Source: Lentimicrobiaceae bacterium (GTDB lineage: Bacteria > Bacteroidota > Bacteroidia > Bacteroidales > F082). Taken from it: a stretch of 33,199 nucleotides of DNA. The notes under the pieces were generated by a model that did not search any database, was not told the origin of the DNA, and was given only the letters and a program-made list of their open reading frames with translations. The position numbers were made by a program, and so were the translations under genes. Positions 1-10,478 of the stretch are shown piece by piece. The DNA lies in contig SUWS01000030.1 in the NCBI GenBank assembly GCA_015061365.1, positions 1 to 33,199 of the forward strand. The letters are read 5' to 3'. Positions within the stretch are counted from its first letter, which is position 1, and each line of letters starts with the position of its first letter.

Positions 1-3000
1 GGGTAACAAGTTCCAAAGACTCACCTGGATCTGCCGTCAGTTCTGTCTGTACGAGATCTATATCTTCAACTGGATATTTACCATCTGTAACAGTTACAGT
101 AAACGCACTTGTACCAATAGGATTTCCATTTTGTATAGGAGTATAAGTATATACGCCCGGTGTGGCATTGGTAGCATCAATATTCATTTTTTCGTAAAAA
201 TCGAATCGAACAATTGGAGCCGTACCCTCACCAGTCACTTCTGTTGTAACACCGTAAACTGAAGCCGACAACGGACATCTCGCAACATCTAAGTTCGTCA
301 TTTTCTCGCCAGCAGCTATAGTATGACTGCAACCCGACAAATGGTCTATTGGAGGGAAAGTACCATCATAACTTACATTGAATTGCATAGCACGCGTCTT
401 ATATCCAATAGCACTGTTATATAAAAGAATACGTACTTCCAAATAATTCTTTTCAGCGAGAGTCTTAAGGAAGACGGTCTCATAATTAGTTGTCGGGCTT
501 ATAGGTATCGTACACTCTTCATCTTCATAAAATTCACCGTAAGGTGAGCCTGTATTATGATTATCGACAGTCCAGTTGCTACCAGATATGCCATACCAAT
601 TAGTAGCGTCCGAAGGAACAGGAGAAGCATCGCATCTAATAACATCACCCACCTTACAATTCAACTCATTGAAAAATTCTTGGAAAAAACCTAATGTCTT
701 GCTAATATTTAATTCTATATCCTGAAGATAAACTGAAGTACCTATATATATTCTGCTTTCAGCCACACTCTCACTTGCCCAAGCGGATGCCGTTTCTTTG
801 ACACGAGTAAATACTGTATGATTAGCATTCGTAGTACTATTCAGCTCAAAGAAACCTACTTCGCTGTCTGGCGTTACCGCATTATTCCAATCATTCTCCG
901 TGAGGGAAGAGATCTCTTTAGAATAGTTAAAGATGATATATTCCTGTGTTGTCTTGGCATTAGACAAATATACTTTATCGTTTATATTTGTAAGTACAGG
1001 AGCAACTGGAACATCAGTACACAAACGTTTTGTCACCTGACGGCTTGGGCTGTACAGATAACCCGAGAAAATTGCAGATTCCACACGAACACGTATATAC
1101 TTTCCCACTTCCGATTCTTTAGGCACATACACCTTATCGGTAGCACCTTCTATATCAGACCATGTCACATCATTCTCGCTAATCTGCCACCTACAGCTTA
1201 TCTCGCTCAAATCAGCATTACCACTAAGAGACAAACCTAAAGACACACCTGGAGTTGGAATAGAACTCAGCGTTACTGATCCCGACATCGGAGGAATCAT
1301 AATTATCACTCTTGTCTGAACCTCATTGTTTTCATCAACAATATAATGACCATCATTACTAATTTGACCTTCCCATGGAGAGGCGATAATAAGAGGCGAC
1401 GTAATAGTTATAGTACCATCCTCAGTATAAAGACCGGCAATACCTCCCTTTGCAGTTACTTTACCTGATTTAACATTGAGATTTCCACGTGCCGCGATAC
1501 CGTATGCCCATATACCGGAATTACCTCCAGTCGCATTAATCACACCTTTATTTATAATAATATCTCCACCATTATCCAAGCCTCGGTTGAGTATTGCGGC
1601 AGAGCTGTTTGTTGTAACTGTTACATCGCCATTGATTGTCAGAGTCCCATTTACAGTACCTATACCGGTATCGGCCGAGTTGATTTCCACATCGCCATTG
1701 AGAGTTAATCCGTTTTTTGCAGAAATGCCAACACACGAACTTGGAACACTAATGGTTGAGAGCGAAACTTCACCGGCTTCTGCATACACTCCATATCCTT
1801 CATCTCCTTTTGCAATTGATACTACATCACCTGCCAAATGGATATTTCCTTCTTCTGCATAGATACCTGTTCCTCCTGTAGCATTGATAATTGTTCCTGC
1901 TTGCGATGTGATACTTCCACGTGCAGCGATACCGTATGCCCATATACCGGAATTACCTCCTGTGGCTTTAATTACACCATTATTGATAATTATATCTCCA
2001 CCATTATCCAAGCCTCGGTTGAGTATTGCGGCAGAGCTGTTTGTTGTAACTGTTACATCGCCATTGATTGTCAGAGTCCCATTTACAGTACCTATACCGG
2101 TATTGGCTGAGTTGATTTCCACATCGCCATTGAGAGTTAATCCGTTTTTTGCAGAAATGCCAACACACGAACTTGAGACACTAATGGTCGAGAGCGAAAC
2201 TTCTCCTGCCTGTGCATACACACCACTTCCGTCTTCTCCTTTTGCAATTGATACTACATCACCTGCCAAATGGATATTTCCTTCCTCTGCATAGATGCCT
2301 GTTCCACCGGTTGCATTGATAATTGTTCCTGCTTGCGATGTGATACTTCCACGTGCCGCGATACCGTATGCCCATATACCGGAATTACCTCCTGTGGCTT
2401 TAATTACACCATTATTGATAATTATATCTCCACCATTATCCAAGCCTCGGTTGAGTATTGCGGCAGAGCTGTTTGTTGTAACTGTTACATCGCCATTGAT
2501 TGTCAGAGTCCCATTTACAGTACCTATACCGGTATTGGCTGAGTTGATTTCCACATCGCCATTGAGAGTTAATCCGTTTTTTGCAGAAATGCCAACACAC
2601 GAACTTGAGACACTAATGGTCGAGAGCGAAACTTCTCCTGCCTGTGCATACACACCACTTCCGTCTTCTCCTTTTGCAATTGATACTACATCACCTGCCA
2701 AATGGATATTTCCTTCCTCTGCATAGATGCCTGTTCCACCGGTTGCATTGATAATTGTTCCTGCTTGCGATGTGATACTTCCACGTGCCGCGATACCGTA
2801 TGCCCATATACCGGAATTACCTCCTGTGGCTTTAATTACACCATTATTGATAATTATATCTCCACCATTATCCAAGCCTCGGTTGAGTATTGCGGCAGAG
2901 CTGTTTGTTGTAACTGTTACATCAGCATTGATAGAGATAGTTCCATTCACAGTGCCTATACAAGTATTGGTAGATGTGGCGTTAACAGTATTATTGATTG

Positions 3001-3569
3001 TTATACCATTTTCTGCTGCAATAGCAACATTTGATGATATTACATTGAGAGGCGCACTAACAGTAACAGAAAACACATCAATTGCATAATCTTCCGGATT
3101 GTTAAGGGTTAGGATATTACCGCCGCTAATCGTAAGAGCATAATCGCCTCTGATACATTTAAGCGTTTTATTTACATCCATAAAAAGATTTGTATTACCA
3201 ACTAAAACGATTTCCGCATTGTTAGGTAAAGTACTTGCATCGATCAAGCCAGAGACTTCTATAGCAGAAGTGGTACTCCTCGTCTGTATATCAGGAAATG
3301 TAAAATTTGATAGGGACTCTTTCGGAGGTTGAGCATTTTCATAATCATTAGAGATTGTCTCGCCGCCTTCCGACAATGATATCGGAGCTATATGTGTAGT
3401 GTCATTTGAGAGATTGGCATCTCCTCTAAAATTGCTCACTCCAACTATATCGTTATCAACACTCGTGTAGGGGGGGGGTAATTTGCGAAGCCGTCACAGT
3501 TATCTGTAACACACTAAGTATCACGAGCACAATACTCACAACAAGCTTCTTCAGATAAATTGTTTTCAT
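1..3569 (-). CDS. Large secreted repeat-rich surface protein, frameshifted at a poly-C tract, 3' end outside window
   Basis: The ATG at 3569 opens a signal peptide (MKTIYLKKLVVSIVLVILS, then ITVTAS). As sequenced this frame stops at 3456-3458 after 37 codons. A second frame, with no start codon of its own, is open from 3493 to the window edge (about 1160 codons). Joining the two needs one C fewer, or two more, in the nine-C run at 3470-3478. The body starts with a Ser/Thr/Asn-rich stretch, then Gly/Asn-rich units such as GGDIIINNGVIKATGGNSG and GIYAEEGNIHLAGD, which look like a right-handed beta-helix. After the repeats come beta-rich, Ig-like segments (SCRWQISENDVTW, YIRVRVESA, TSAFTVTVTDG). 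I infer export to the cell surface or medium; function is unknown. No C-terminal sorting signal can be judged because the end is missing. It may be a phase-variable gene, a pseudogene, or a sequencing error in the homopolymer. Confidence 0.8.
1406..2935 (-). repeat. 432-bp in-frame tandem repeats (144 residues each) within the surface protein
   Basis: The same sequence recurs at exactly 432-bp spacing: the segment starting aatggatatttcc is at 1837, 2269 and 2701, and the ccacgtgc segment is at 1485, 1917, 2349 and 2781. Copies 2270-2701 and 2702-2935 look identical where they align; 1838-2269 differs at a few bases. Similarity decays gradually outwards to about 1390 and about 3060. Since 432 is divisible by three, gain or loss of a unit keeps the frame. 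Near-identity of the inner copies suggests recent duplication or gene conversion. Confidence 0.92.
3470..3478 (-). repeat. Poly-C tract (nine C on the coding strand) at the end of the signal peptide
   Basis: Nine consecutive G on the plus strand read as nine C in the minus-strand gene, at codons 31-34. With nine C the reading is T-P-P-L-H-E-C-stop. With eight it would be T-P-P-Y-T-S-V-D-N and run on into the long frame. It is by far the longest G/C homopolymer in this AT-rich window. Confidence 0.9.
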
Positions 3570-3601
3570 ATCTCTATTGTTTTAGATTATTTCACGAACG
3601 A

Positions 3602-3609
3602 CAAAGTTA
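3602..3609 (-). promoter_or_regulatory. Bacteroidota -7 promoter box of the surface-protein gene
   Basis: The minus strand reads TAACTTTG, an exact match to TAnnTTTG, 33 bases upstream of the ATG at 3569. No clear TTTG -33 box was found at the usual distance. Confidence 0.55.
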
Positions 3610-3725
3610 ACAAAATTTATTTTAAAAGAAAGAGAATTACAATTTTTTTTATATGAGACTCATGAAGCTACAAAATTACTTTTCTTTTATCCTTAAGGTT
3701 TAATAACAACAAACTTCATAAATAT

Positions 3726-3770
3726 AAAAACTCTGGAACCTTAGAAGCAAATTCCAAAGTTCCAGAGTTT
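3726..3770 (-). terminator. Rho-independent terminator downstream of yidC
   Basis: CTCTGGAAC (3731-3739) and GTTCCAGAG (3759-3767) form a perfect 9-bp stem, extended by A/T pairs. On the minus strand it is followed by TTTTTATATTT. It lies about 55 bases past the yidC stop. Confidence 0.7.
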
Positions 3771-3821
3771 CTGAGTCAAAAATTCTAAAGTTCTATAGTT
3801 CCAGAATTCCAAAGTTCTAGA
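3751..3821. repeat. Short degenerate tandem repeats next to the yidC stop codon
   Basis: Three variants of ATTCYAAAGTTCYAKA occur at 3751, 3782 and 3806, with AGAATTCTA palindromes between them. They overlap one arm of the yidC terminator. No function is apparent. Confidence 0.6.
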
Positions 3822-3824
3822 ATT

Positions 3825-5750
3825 CTATCTTCTCATCTGTTGTTGCTGCTGTTTCTGCATCTCTTCCAAGCGTTTCTGGAAGTTAGATTTCTTCACAGGT
3901 TTTTTCTTAGCTTGCTCAATCTGTCTGCGTAGTCTGTCTTCGTTGATGGAAATCTTGAAGATATACATCTGTAAGAATGAGAACAAGTTGACTAAGAGAT
4001 AATAGTAGCTCAAACCTGCCGAGTAACTGTTAAATATTCCGAGGAACATGATTGGCATAAGATACATCATGAGTTTCATTCCTGGCATCGCCTGATCGCC
4101 TTGAGCCTGCTGCATCTGCTTATTATTAATATAGGTGTAAAGCAAAGTCGATGCGGTCATCAACAAGGTGAACAAACTGACGTGATCGCCGTAGAACGGA
4201 ATATTGAACGGAAGATCCAAGATGCTGTCGTATGTCGAGAGGTCGTCAGCCCACAAGAACGGCTGCTGGCGTAACTCGATGCTCGACGGGAAGAAACGGA
4301 ATATTGCGATCAAGATCGGGAACTGTAACAACATCGGGAGACATCCTGATGTCGGACTTGCACCCGCTTTCTTGTAAAGATCCATGATAGCCTGTTGTTT
4401 CTTCATGGCGTCGTCAGGTTTAGGATATTTTGCGTTGATAGCCTCAATCTCAGGTTTCAAGACACGCATCTTAGCCGATGACATATATGACTTGAAAGCG
4501 ATAGGCATCAGACATATCTTGATGATGAGAGTCAGAATCAAGATTACGACGCCATAACTCCATCCGTATTGTCCTAACCAGTCGAATACAGGAATGACGA
4601 TAAGTCTGTTGATCCATGCGACTAATTTACCGCCAAGAGGAATCTGTTTCTCAAGGTTTATGTCATATTGTTTTAATTCTTTGAAGTCGTTAGGTCCGAA
4701 ATAATATGACATAGCGATAGTATTGTCTTCGTTCAATCCGTCGAAAGGAACTTCTATATTCGCACTCATCGACTTCTGATAACGTGCGTTTGATGGTCTT
4801 GTCTTAGTGTGCATCTCAACGAAAGCGTCATCAAAACTGTCTTTGGAGACGAGAGCATAGCTAAAGAATTTCTGTTTGAAGGATATCCATTTCACGCCTG
4901 AACTCAATTCTTCTTCTGCCTCTGCTGCTTCAGTTTGAGAAAGTGTCTCCACGTCGTTATTGGAATACATATAATATATAGTCTCCACGTTGAAGCGGTC
5001 GGTAGCTTTCTCTTGTTTGAGCACATCAACGAACCAATCCATCGTCATGAAACGAGTGTTGGCAGGAATCACGCCTTTGAGGTTGTTGGTCACAATGTCG
5101 AATCCGACCATATATTGATCCTTGTACATCGTATAGCGGAACTCAAGATATTTGTCCATGCTCTTGTTACCCTCTGCGTCAGATACGTAAGCGCGGAGCG
5201 ACATCACTAAAGAGTCTCTTTCACCTACGTTGATATTGTAATCTCCTTCGTAAAGAGAGCCGTTGATATAAGGTTCGAAATAGAGGTCGTATGAATTAAT
5301 ACCTTTACCATCGGCGATGAATTCGAGGTTGAATCGTGAAGTCTCCTCATCGAAGCCAATCAAAGGCAAGGAATCGTAAGTCTTGTAATCTTTAAGTTCC
5401 ACGGTCTCGACGTATGCGCCTCTCGATGAAAGGTTCATCTTGATGACTTCGTTTTCGAGGACGAAAGTCTTGTCATCACCCATCGAAGCGTCAGCGAATG
5501 ATCCATACATATTGTAACGGTTCGCGAAGGTTTCGTCTTGTGTTTTAGTTTCTTTCTGTTCGTTCATCATGGCGTTTGTCTCTGCCATGCTGATAGAGTC
5601 TCTCACGAAGCGTTCTCTGTTAACTCTGTTGATAGAATCCTGAATGTGACGTTGTTGTGCAATTTCTTCTTTAGAAGGTGTCATCCATACTGACCAACCT
5701 ATCAATATACCTAGAATGAGGATGATACCAATAAGAGAATTTTTATCCAT
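3825..5750 (-). CDS. yidC: YidC membrane protein insertase
   Basis: The 641-residue length suits Bacteroidota YidC. YidC inserts and folds inner-membrane proteins, alone or with SecYEG. An N-terminal membrane anchor (SLIGIILILGILIGWSVWM, residues 5-23) is followed by a charged linker, then a large periplasmic beta domain (about 80-370). The conserved insertase core starts near residue 395 (GWSYGVVILILTLIIKICLMP) and has further membrane segments including GASPTSGCLPMLLQFPILIAIF and MPGMKLMMYLMPIMFLGIFN. The tail is basic and Gln-rich (FQKRLEEMQKQQQQQMRR), fitting ribosome contact. It lies 103 bases after pyrG on the same strand, with its own promoter-like box in the gap. The start is the only ATG that gives the N-terminal anchor. 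Confidence 0.97.
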   Translation of the reverse strand: MDKNSLIGIILILGILIGWSVWMTPSKEEIAQQRHIQDSINRVNRERFVRDSISMAETNAMMNEQKETKTQDETFANRYNMYGSFADASMGDDKTFVLENEVIKMNLSSRGAYVETVELKDYKTYDSLPLIGFDEETSRFNLEFIADGKGINSYDLYFEPYINGSLYEGDYNINVGERDSLVMSLRAYVSDAEGNKSMDKYLEFRYTMYKDQYMVGFDIVTNNLKGVIPANTRFMTMDWFVDVLKQEKATDRFNVETIYYMYSNNDVETLSQTEAAEAEEELSSGVKWISFKQKFFSYALVSKDSFDDAFVEMHTKTRPSNARYQKSMSANIEVPFDGLNEDNTIAMSYYFGPNDFKELKQYDINLEKQIPLGGKLVAWINRLIVIPVFDWLGQYGWSYGVVILILTLIIKICLMPIAFKSYMSSAKMRVLKPEIEAINAKYPKPDDAMKKQQAIMDLYKKAGASPTSGCLPMLLQFPILIAIFRFFPSSIELRQQPFLWADDLSTYDSILDLPFNIPFYGDHVSLFTLLMTASTLLYTYINNKQMQQAQGDQAMPGMKLMMYLMPIMFLGIFNSYSAGLSYYYLLVNLFSFLQMYIFKISINEDRLRRQIEQAKKKPVKKSNFQKRLEEMQKQQQQQMRR

Positions 5751-5777
5751 GCTGTTTCTTTTTAATTTTTAAAGGTG

Positions 5778-5785
5778 CAAAAATA
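5778..5785 (-). promoter_or_regulatory. Candidate promoter -7 box for yidC
   Basis: The minus strand reads TATTTTTG (TAnnTTTG), 27 bases upstream of the yidC ATG at 5750, inside the pyrG-yidC gap. There is no well-placed TTTG upstream, so yidC may also be read from the pyrG promoter. Confidence 0.45.
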
Positions 5786-5853
5786 ATACAAACATAATAT
5801 TCATACTATTTTTACACCTAATTTATAATGATAAAATTTAGTGTTTTGTTGAA

Positions 5854-7488
<1,635 letters not shown>

Positions 7489-7521
7489 TTATATAAAATT
7501 CTGTTACTATTAGACGGGTTG

Positions 7522-7529
7522 CAAAGTTA
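7522..7529 (-). promoter_or_regulatory. Promoter -7 box of pyrG
   Basis: The minus strand reads TAACTTTG (TAnnTTTG), 48 bases upstream of the pyrG ATG. A TTTG lies 25 bases further upstream in a T-rich stretch, slightly farther than usual for a -33 box. Confidence 0.6.
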
Positions 7530-7630
7530 CAAAACTTTATTGAGAAAATAAAGACAAAAAAATTATAATTTTTCAAAAAAAATAACGAAGTGACAAGTGT
7601 CGACACATATAATCTTCAGGACGGGAGATC

Positions 7631-7942
7631 TCATCTTTTCATAACAAGAAGTATTTTCTCATCGCCGAAAGAAACAGTTTCAAGCACTTGATATGCCGTC
7701 TCCTTGACAGACCTATCCCATAAAGCTTTCTCGACACCCTCTTCAGCCACGACTTTTATGAGCTTATTCTTGCGATCTCTTATCTCGCATCTGCCAGAGA
7801 CATACGTTATCACGAACAAAGTCTCATCTTTGTTAAAATCGGCGTGATTTACAGATTCTCCATCGCCCACCTTACGAATGACAGTGCCGCTGTCGGTTCT
7901 GATGTAGGCTTCTCCATTGGGTTTTATTTCAAAGTAATTCAT
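7631..7942 (-). CDS. Small protein of unknown function, 103 residues
   Basis: No signal peptide or membrane segment is seen, so it is probably cytosolic. The middle (HADFNKDETLFVITYVSGRCEIRD) resembles one blade of a WD40-like beta-propeller: a hydrophobic strand, a turn, then an ExRD strand. A single blade cannot make a propeller, so this may be chance or a short beta-sheet protein. It follows the fucosidase gene by 66 bases on the same strand and may share its transcript. A copy of the dispersed GTTG-type repeat (7951-7984) lies just upstream of the ATG. No family recognised. Confidence 0.65.
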   Translation of the reverse strand: MNYFEIKPNGEAYIRTDSGTVIRKVGDGESVNHADFNKDETLFVITYVSGRCEIRDRKNKLIKVVAEEGVEKALWDRSVKETAYQVLETVSFGDEKILLVMKR

Positions 7943-7950
7943 GTTTTTAT

Positions 7951-7984
7951 ATGTCTACAGACAACGTTCTACAGTCAACAGACT
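7951..7984 (-). repeat. Dispersed GTTG-rich repeat, copy 1
   Basis: On the minus strand it starts GTCTGTTGACTGTAGAACG and ends 8 bases before the ATG at 7942. It matches related repeats at 11988-12024, 16343-16373 and 19669-19705, and is the most diverged of them. Confidence 0.55.
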
Positions 7985-8008
7985 TTGATCATTGTATTAT
8001 TATTATCT

Positions 8009-10042
8009 TCAATCTGTTATCACCGAAAATTCCGCTATGCCGCAATTCTTAGCTTTGTCGGTATTAGACTTCGGGACAAATTTCACTTCTTTTCCATTAA
8101 TATTTTTAAACTTAACAACTTGCTCTATCGGATTGTTCTTGATATTTCCGAAAGATGATTTTTTGATTAATACGTCATCAACATAAAATTCATAATCGAC
8201 GATATGGCGCGACGCATCACGCATCTGATTTGGCGTATATCTGAAGCCTGATATATTTTGTTCTTCCTTAAACGTAATTACAATCGGCTCATCAATATCA
8301 AGATAAACCATGGAATTAGTATTACCGTCAAATATCTTATTACTTGAAGAAGTCTGATAATACTCTTTCGGCAAATCCAATTCTTTAACCGTCACATCAC
8401 TTTTCTTTTTGGAAATAGGATCGTAAGTGATTGCTTTAATGATACCTTTTTTATTAAAAACAAATGCTTTATCATATAGCAAAGAATTTTCATCAGGATT
8501 AGAACCGTCTGTAGTGTAATAAATATCAGCCTCATTATCGGAAGATTCTATTGTAACGATATTATCGTAATTACGGGAAATCTTAGGTTCCGTAAGAAGT
8601 ATCGGAGCACAATAAGCCTCTATATTATTGATACATAAAGGACCTCTGCTTTCTTCAAAATAGATTATCAGTTTATCTAATTCAACAGTATTGAAGCGAA
8701 CTATTCTTTTATAACCTATGGTCGACAAAGTATCGAAAGGATTTATCTTGAACCATTTGCCGTTCAATTCACCTTCCATATAAAAATCTTTGACTCGCTG
8801 TCCGAGCGGAATATATTCTTGCAGCACTACCCTATTCATCTTTACAGGCTTATCAAAAGAAAATGAAATAGTTCCGAAGTTATAACCATCATCAGTAGCC
8901 CAATATGTATTCCAATCGTCGTCGATTACGTTCTCTGCCTTAAACTTACGACCTCTTTCGTTATCGAATCTAACTTCAGCGTTTTTTAAGATATTATCTT
9001 TAAAATCATTAACAATAACCTCATGCCATTCTGTAGCTCTCAAAGAATCCAAGGCAGGAATTTTTCCGTCGAGGTTTATAGGGAAATTCAAAAGAAGATT
9101 AGCGTTATGTCCTACGCTACGATAATAAATGTCAGTCAGTTGCGCTACCGACTTCACCTGATGATCTTCTCTTTTATGATAGAACCATCCAGGACGAATG
9201 GAGACATCGACTTCAGCCGGAATCCAATGAGTACCATTTTCCGAGCCGTGATTGAGATGCTTTGTATTGTCGGATAATTCAGGATTTATCATACACCAAT
9301 CCGTATCGCCAGCCCAGCCTTGTTCGTTGCCGACCCAACGTATTGTCTGGCAAGTGCCACCGAAAATCATCGCATTAGGATGACGTTTCAGAATAGTATC
9401 GCGAGCGCGTTCGTAATCATAATATTTTCTTGCGTCGATAGAACGGGTCTCATCAGCGCCGCCATAATAACCGTTACCTCCGTTAGCACCATCGAACCAG
9501 AACTCGAATAAGTCACCGTAGTTTTTTGTCAGCTCATCGATTTGTTTGTGGTAAGTCTCAATATAATCTTCTCTACCATATTCCGAATTGTTTCTATCCC
9601 AAGGAGAAAGATAGAGTCCGAATTTGAGACCATATTTTTTACAGGCATCGGAGAGTTCCTTCACCATGTCGCCTTTACCATTCTTATAAGGGGAGTTCGC
9701 TATGCTGTAATCCGTCGTTTCAGTTTGCCAGAGGCAGAATCCGTCGTGATGTTTTGCGGTAAGTATCACGCCTTTCATGCCGCATTGTTTCAATGTAGCG
9801 ACCCATTGTTCGCAGTCGAGATTTACAGGGTTGAAAGTAGAAGCCGGAGTGTTACCGTAGCCCCATTCCAAATCGTTATAAGTATTGAGACCGAAATGAA
9901 TGAAGGCGTAAGTCTCTAACTTCTGCCAATCGATCTGTTCTTGGGAAGGGATAGGTAAAACCGCTTCTGGCTGATTATTTATGACATCATTACATGACGA
10001 TAGAATTGCTAAAATCAATATGTAAAATACTTTTTTTTTCAT
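8009..10042 (-). CDS. Alpha-L-fucosidase, family GH29, outer-membrane lipoprotein
   Basis: The 677-residue protein has a lipoprotein signal (MKKKVFYILILAILSSC, lipidated Cys17), so it is probably anchored in the outer membrane. The GH29 barrel covers roughly residues 35-340: YAFIHFGLNTYNDLEW near the start, AKHHDGFCLW (about 96-105), and FEFWFDGANGG with Asp184 as the likely nucleophile. An F5/8-type-C-like (discoidin) carbohydrate-binding module follows, then a chitobiase-type C-terminal segment (ADIYYTTDGSNPDENS) and another beta domain to the end. It should release terminal alpha-linked fucose from glycans. The exact linkage cannot be told from sequence. No SusC/SusD pair is next to it, which is unusual for a glycan-use locus. 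The divergent neighbour is the galactose cluster. Confidence 0.93.
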   Translation of the reverse strand: MKKKVFYILILAILSSCNDVINNQPEAVLPIPSQEQIDWQKLETYAFIHFGLNTYNDLEWGYGNTPASTFNPVNLDCEQWVATLKQCGMKGVILTAKHHDGFCLWQTETTDYSIANSPYKNGKGDMVKELSDACKKYGLKFGLYLSPWDRNNSEYGREDYIETYHKQIDELTKNYGDLFEFWFDGANGGNGYYGGADETRSIDARKYYDYERARDTILKRHPNAMIFGGTCQTIRWVGNEQGWAGDTDWCMINPELSDNTKHLNHGSENGTHWIPAEVDVSIRPGWFYHKREDHQVKSVAQLTDIYYRSVGHNANLLLNFPINLDGKIPALDSLRATEWHEVIVNDFKDNILKNAEVRFDNERGRKFKAENVIDDDWNTYWATDDGYNFGTISFSFDKPVKMNRVVLQEYIPLGQRVKDFYMEGELNGKWFKINPFDTLSTIGYKRIVRFNTVELDKLIIYFEESRGPLCINNIEAYCAPILLTEPKISRNYDNIVTIESSDNEADIYYTTDGSNPDENSLLYDKAFVFNKKGIIKAITYDPISKKKSDVTVKELDLPKEYYQTSSSNKIFDGNTNSMVYLDIDEPIVITFKEEQNISGFRYTPNQMRDASRHIVDYEFYVDDVLIKKSSFGNIKNNPIEQVVKFKNINGKEVKFVPKSNTDKAKNCGIAEFSVITD

Positions 10043-10058
10043 AAGTGAAATTTTGTCA

Positions 10059-10066
10059 CGAAGTTA
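10059..10066 (-). promoter_or_regulatory. Candidate promoter -7 box for the fucosidase gene
   Basis: The minus strand reads TAACTTCG, one mismatch from TAnnTTTG, 16 bases upstream of the ATG at 10042. It would give a very short leader. Confidence 0.35.
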
Positions 10067-10074
10067 GATAAAAA

Positions 10075-10325
10075 TTATAAACACGAAGAAAGTTCCCATG
10101 CCAAAACATGTTCTATGCCGTCTTGTGACGGCATCTTAATATCATCCAATGATACAATTATTTTGCGGTAGTTATCATTTATTGATTTCAAAGCTGAGTA
10201 TTCACGCGTTATAGTCTGCTCATCTATAAGCATATACGTTGATTGTATGATTTCCTTATATAACCGACAGGAACGTCGTTATTCCAGAAATTATACCTTT
10301 CCACTATCTTAATTTTTTCGTCCAT
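10075..10325 (-). pseudogene. Remnant of an AAA-type ATPase gene with a large internal deletion
   Basis: From the ATG at 10325 the frame reads MDEKIKIVERYNFWNNDVP, continues VGYIRKSYN and stops 34 codons in. A second frame then gives YMLIDEQTITREYSAL, then INDNYRKIIVSLDDIKMPS and IEHVLAWEL up to the stop at 10075. The first part resembles the N-terminus, and the second the C-terminus, of Bacteroidota ATP-binding proteins of the AAA plus DUF4143 type, which are normally about 400 residues. Both halves are recalled from family knowledge. The Walker motifs and most of the domain are absent, so this is a decayed copy fused by deletion. It explains most of the 436-bp gap between the fucosidase and galK. 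Confidence 0.7.
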
Positions 10326-10374
10326 ACTCGAAAATTTTCTACAAAAATAATATTTTTTCGCCCACAGACGAAAA
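10315..10374. promoter_or_regulatory. Pair of TTTTCG-N8-CGAAAA palindromes, 40 bp apart
   Basis: Two 20-bp palindromes at 10315-10334 and 10355-10374 have the same arms and spacer length but different spacers (tccatact and cccacaga). Their centres are exactly 40 bp apart, about four helix turns, so a protein could bind both on one face. They flank or overlap the start of the ATPase remnant and lie 55-114 bases upstream of the galK -7 box. Either could be the regulated target. Confidence 0.6.
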
Positions 10375-10428
10375 TTTTTAAATAAATTTATTCTTTATCC
10401 AATCTCTTTTCTATGTCACAAATTTTAC

Positions 10429-10436
10429 TATCTTTG
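10429..10436 (+). promoter_or_regulatory. Promoter -7 box of galK
   Basis: TATCTTTG matches TAnnTTTG and lies 42 bases upstream of the galK ATG. No clear TTTG is at -33, which could mean activator dependence. Confidence 0.55.
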
Positions 10437-10478
10437 AGGTTTGAATTTATATAAGGTATTATAAAAAATCTAATCATT

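Noticed and set aside
1476..3089. A series of plus-strand frames with highly similar proteins, which look like a repeated gene family.
   Set aside because: They are antisense shadows of the 432-bp tandem repeats. The minus strand is open across the whole region and gives sensible Gly/Asn-rich beta repeats.
10031..10039. Nine-A run directly after the fucosidase start codon as a second phase-variation tract.
   Set aside because: The frame is intact (MKKK) and A-runs at lysine-rich signal peptide starts are common in AT-rich genomes.
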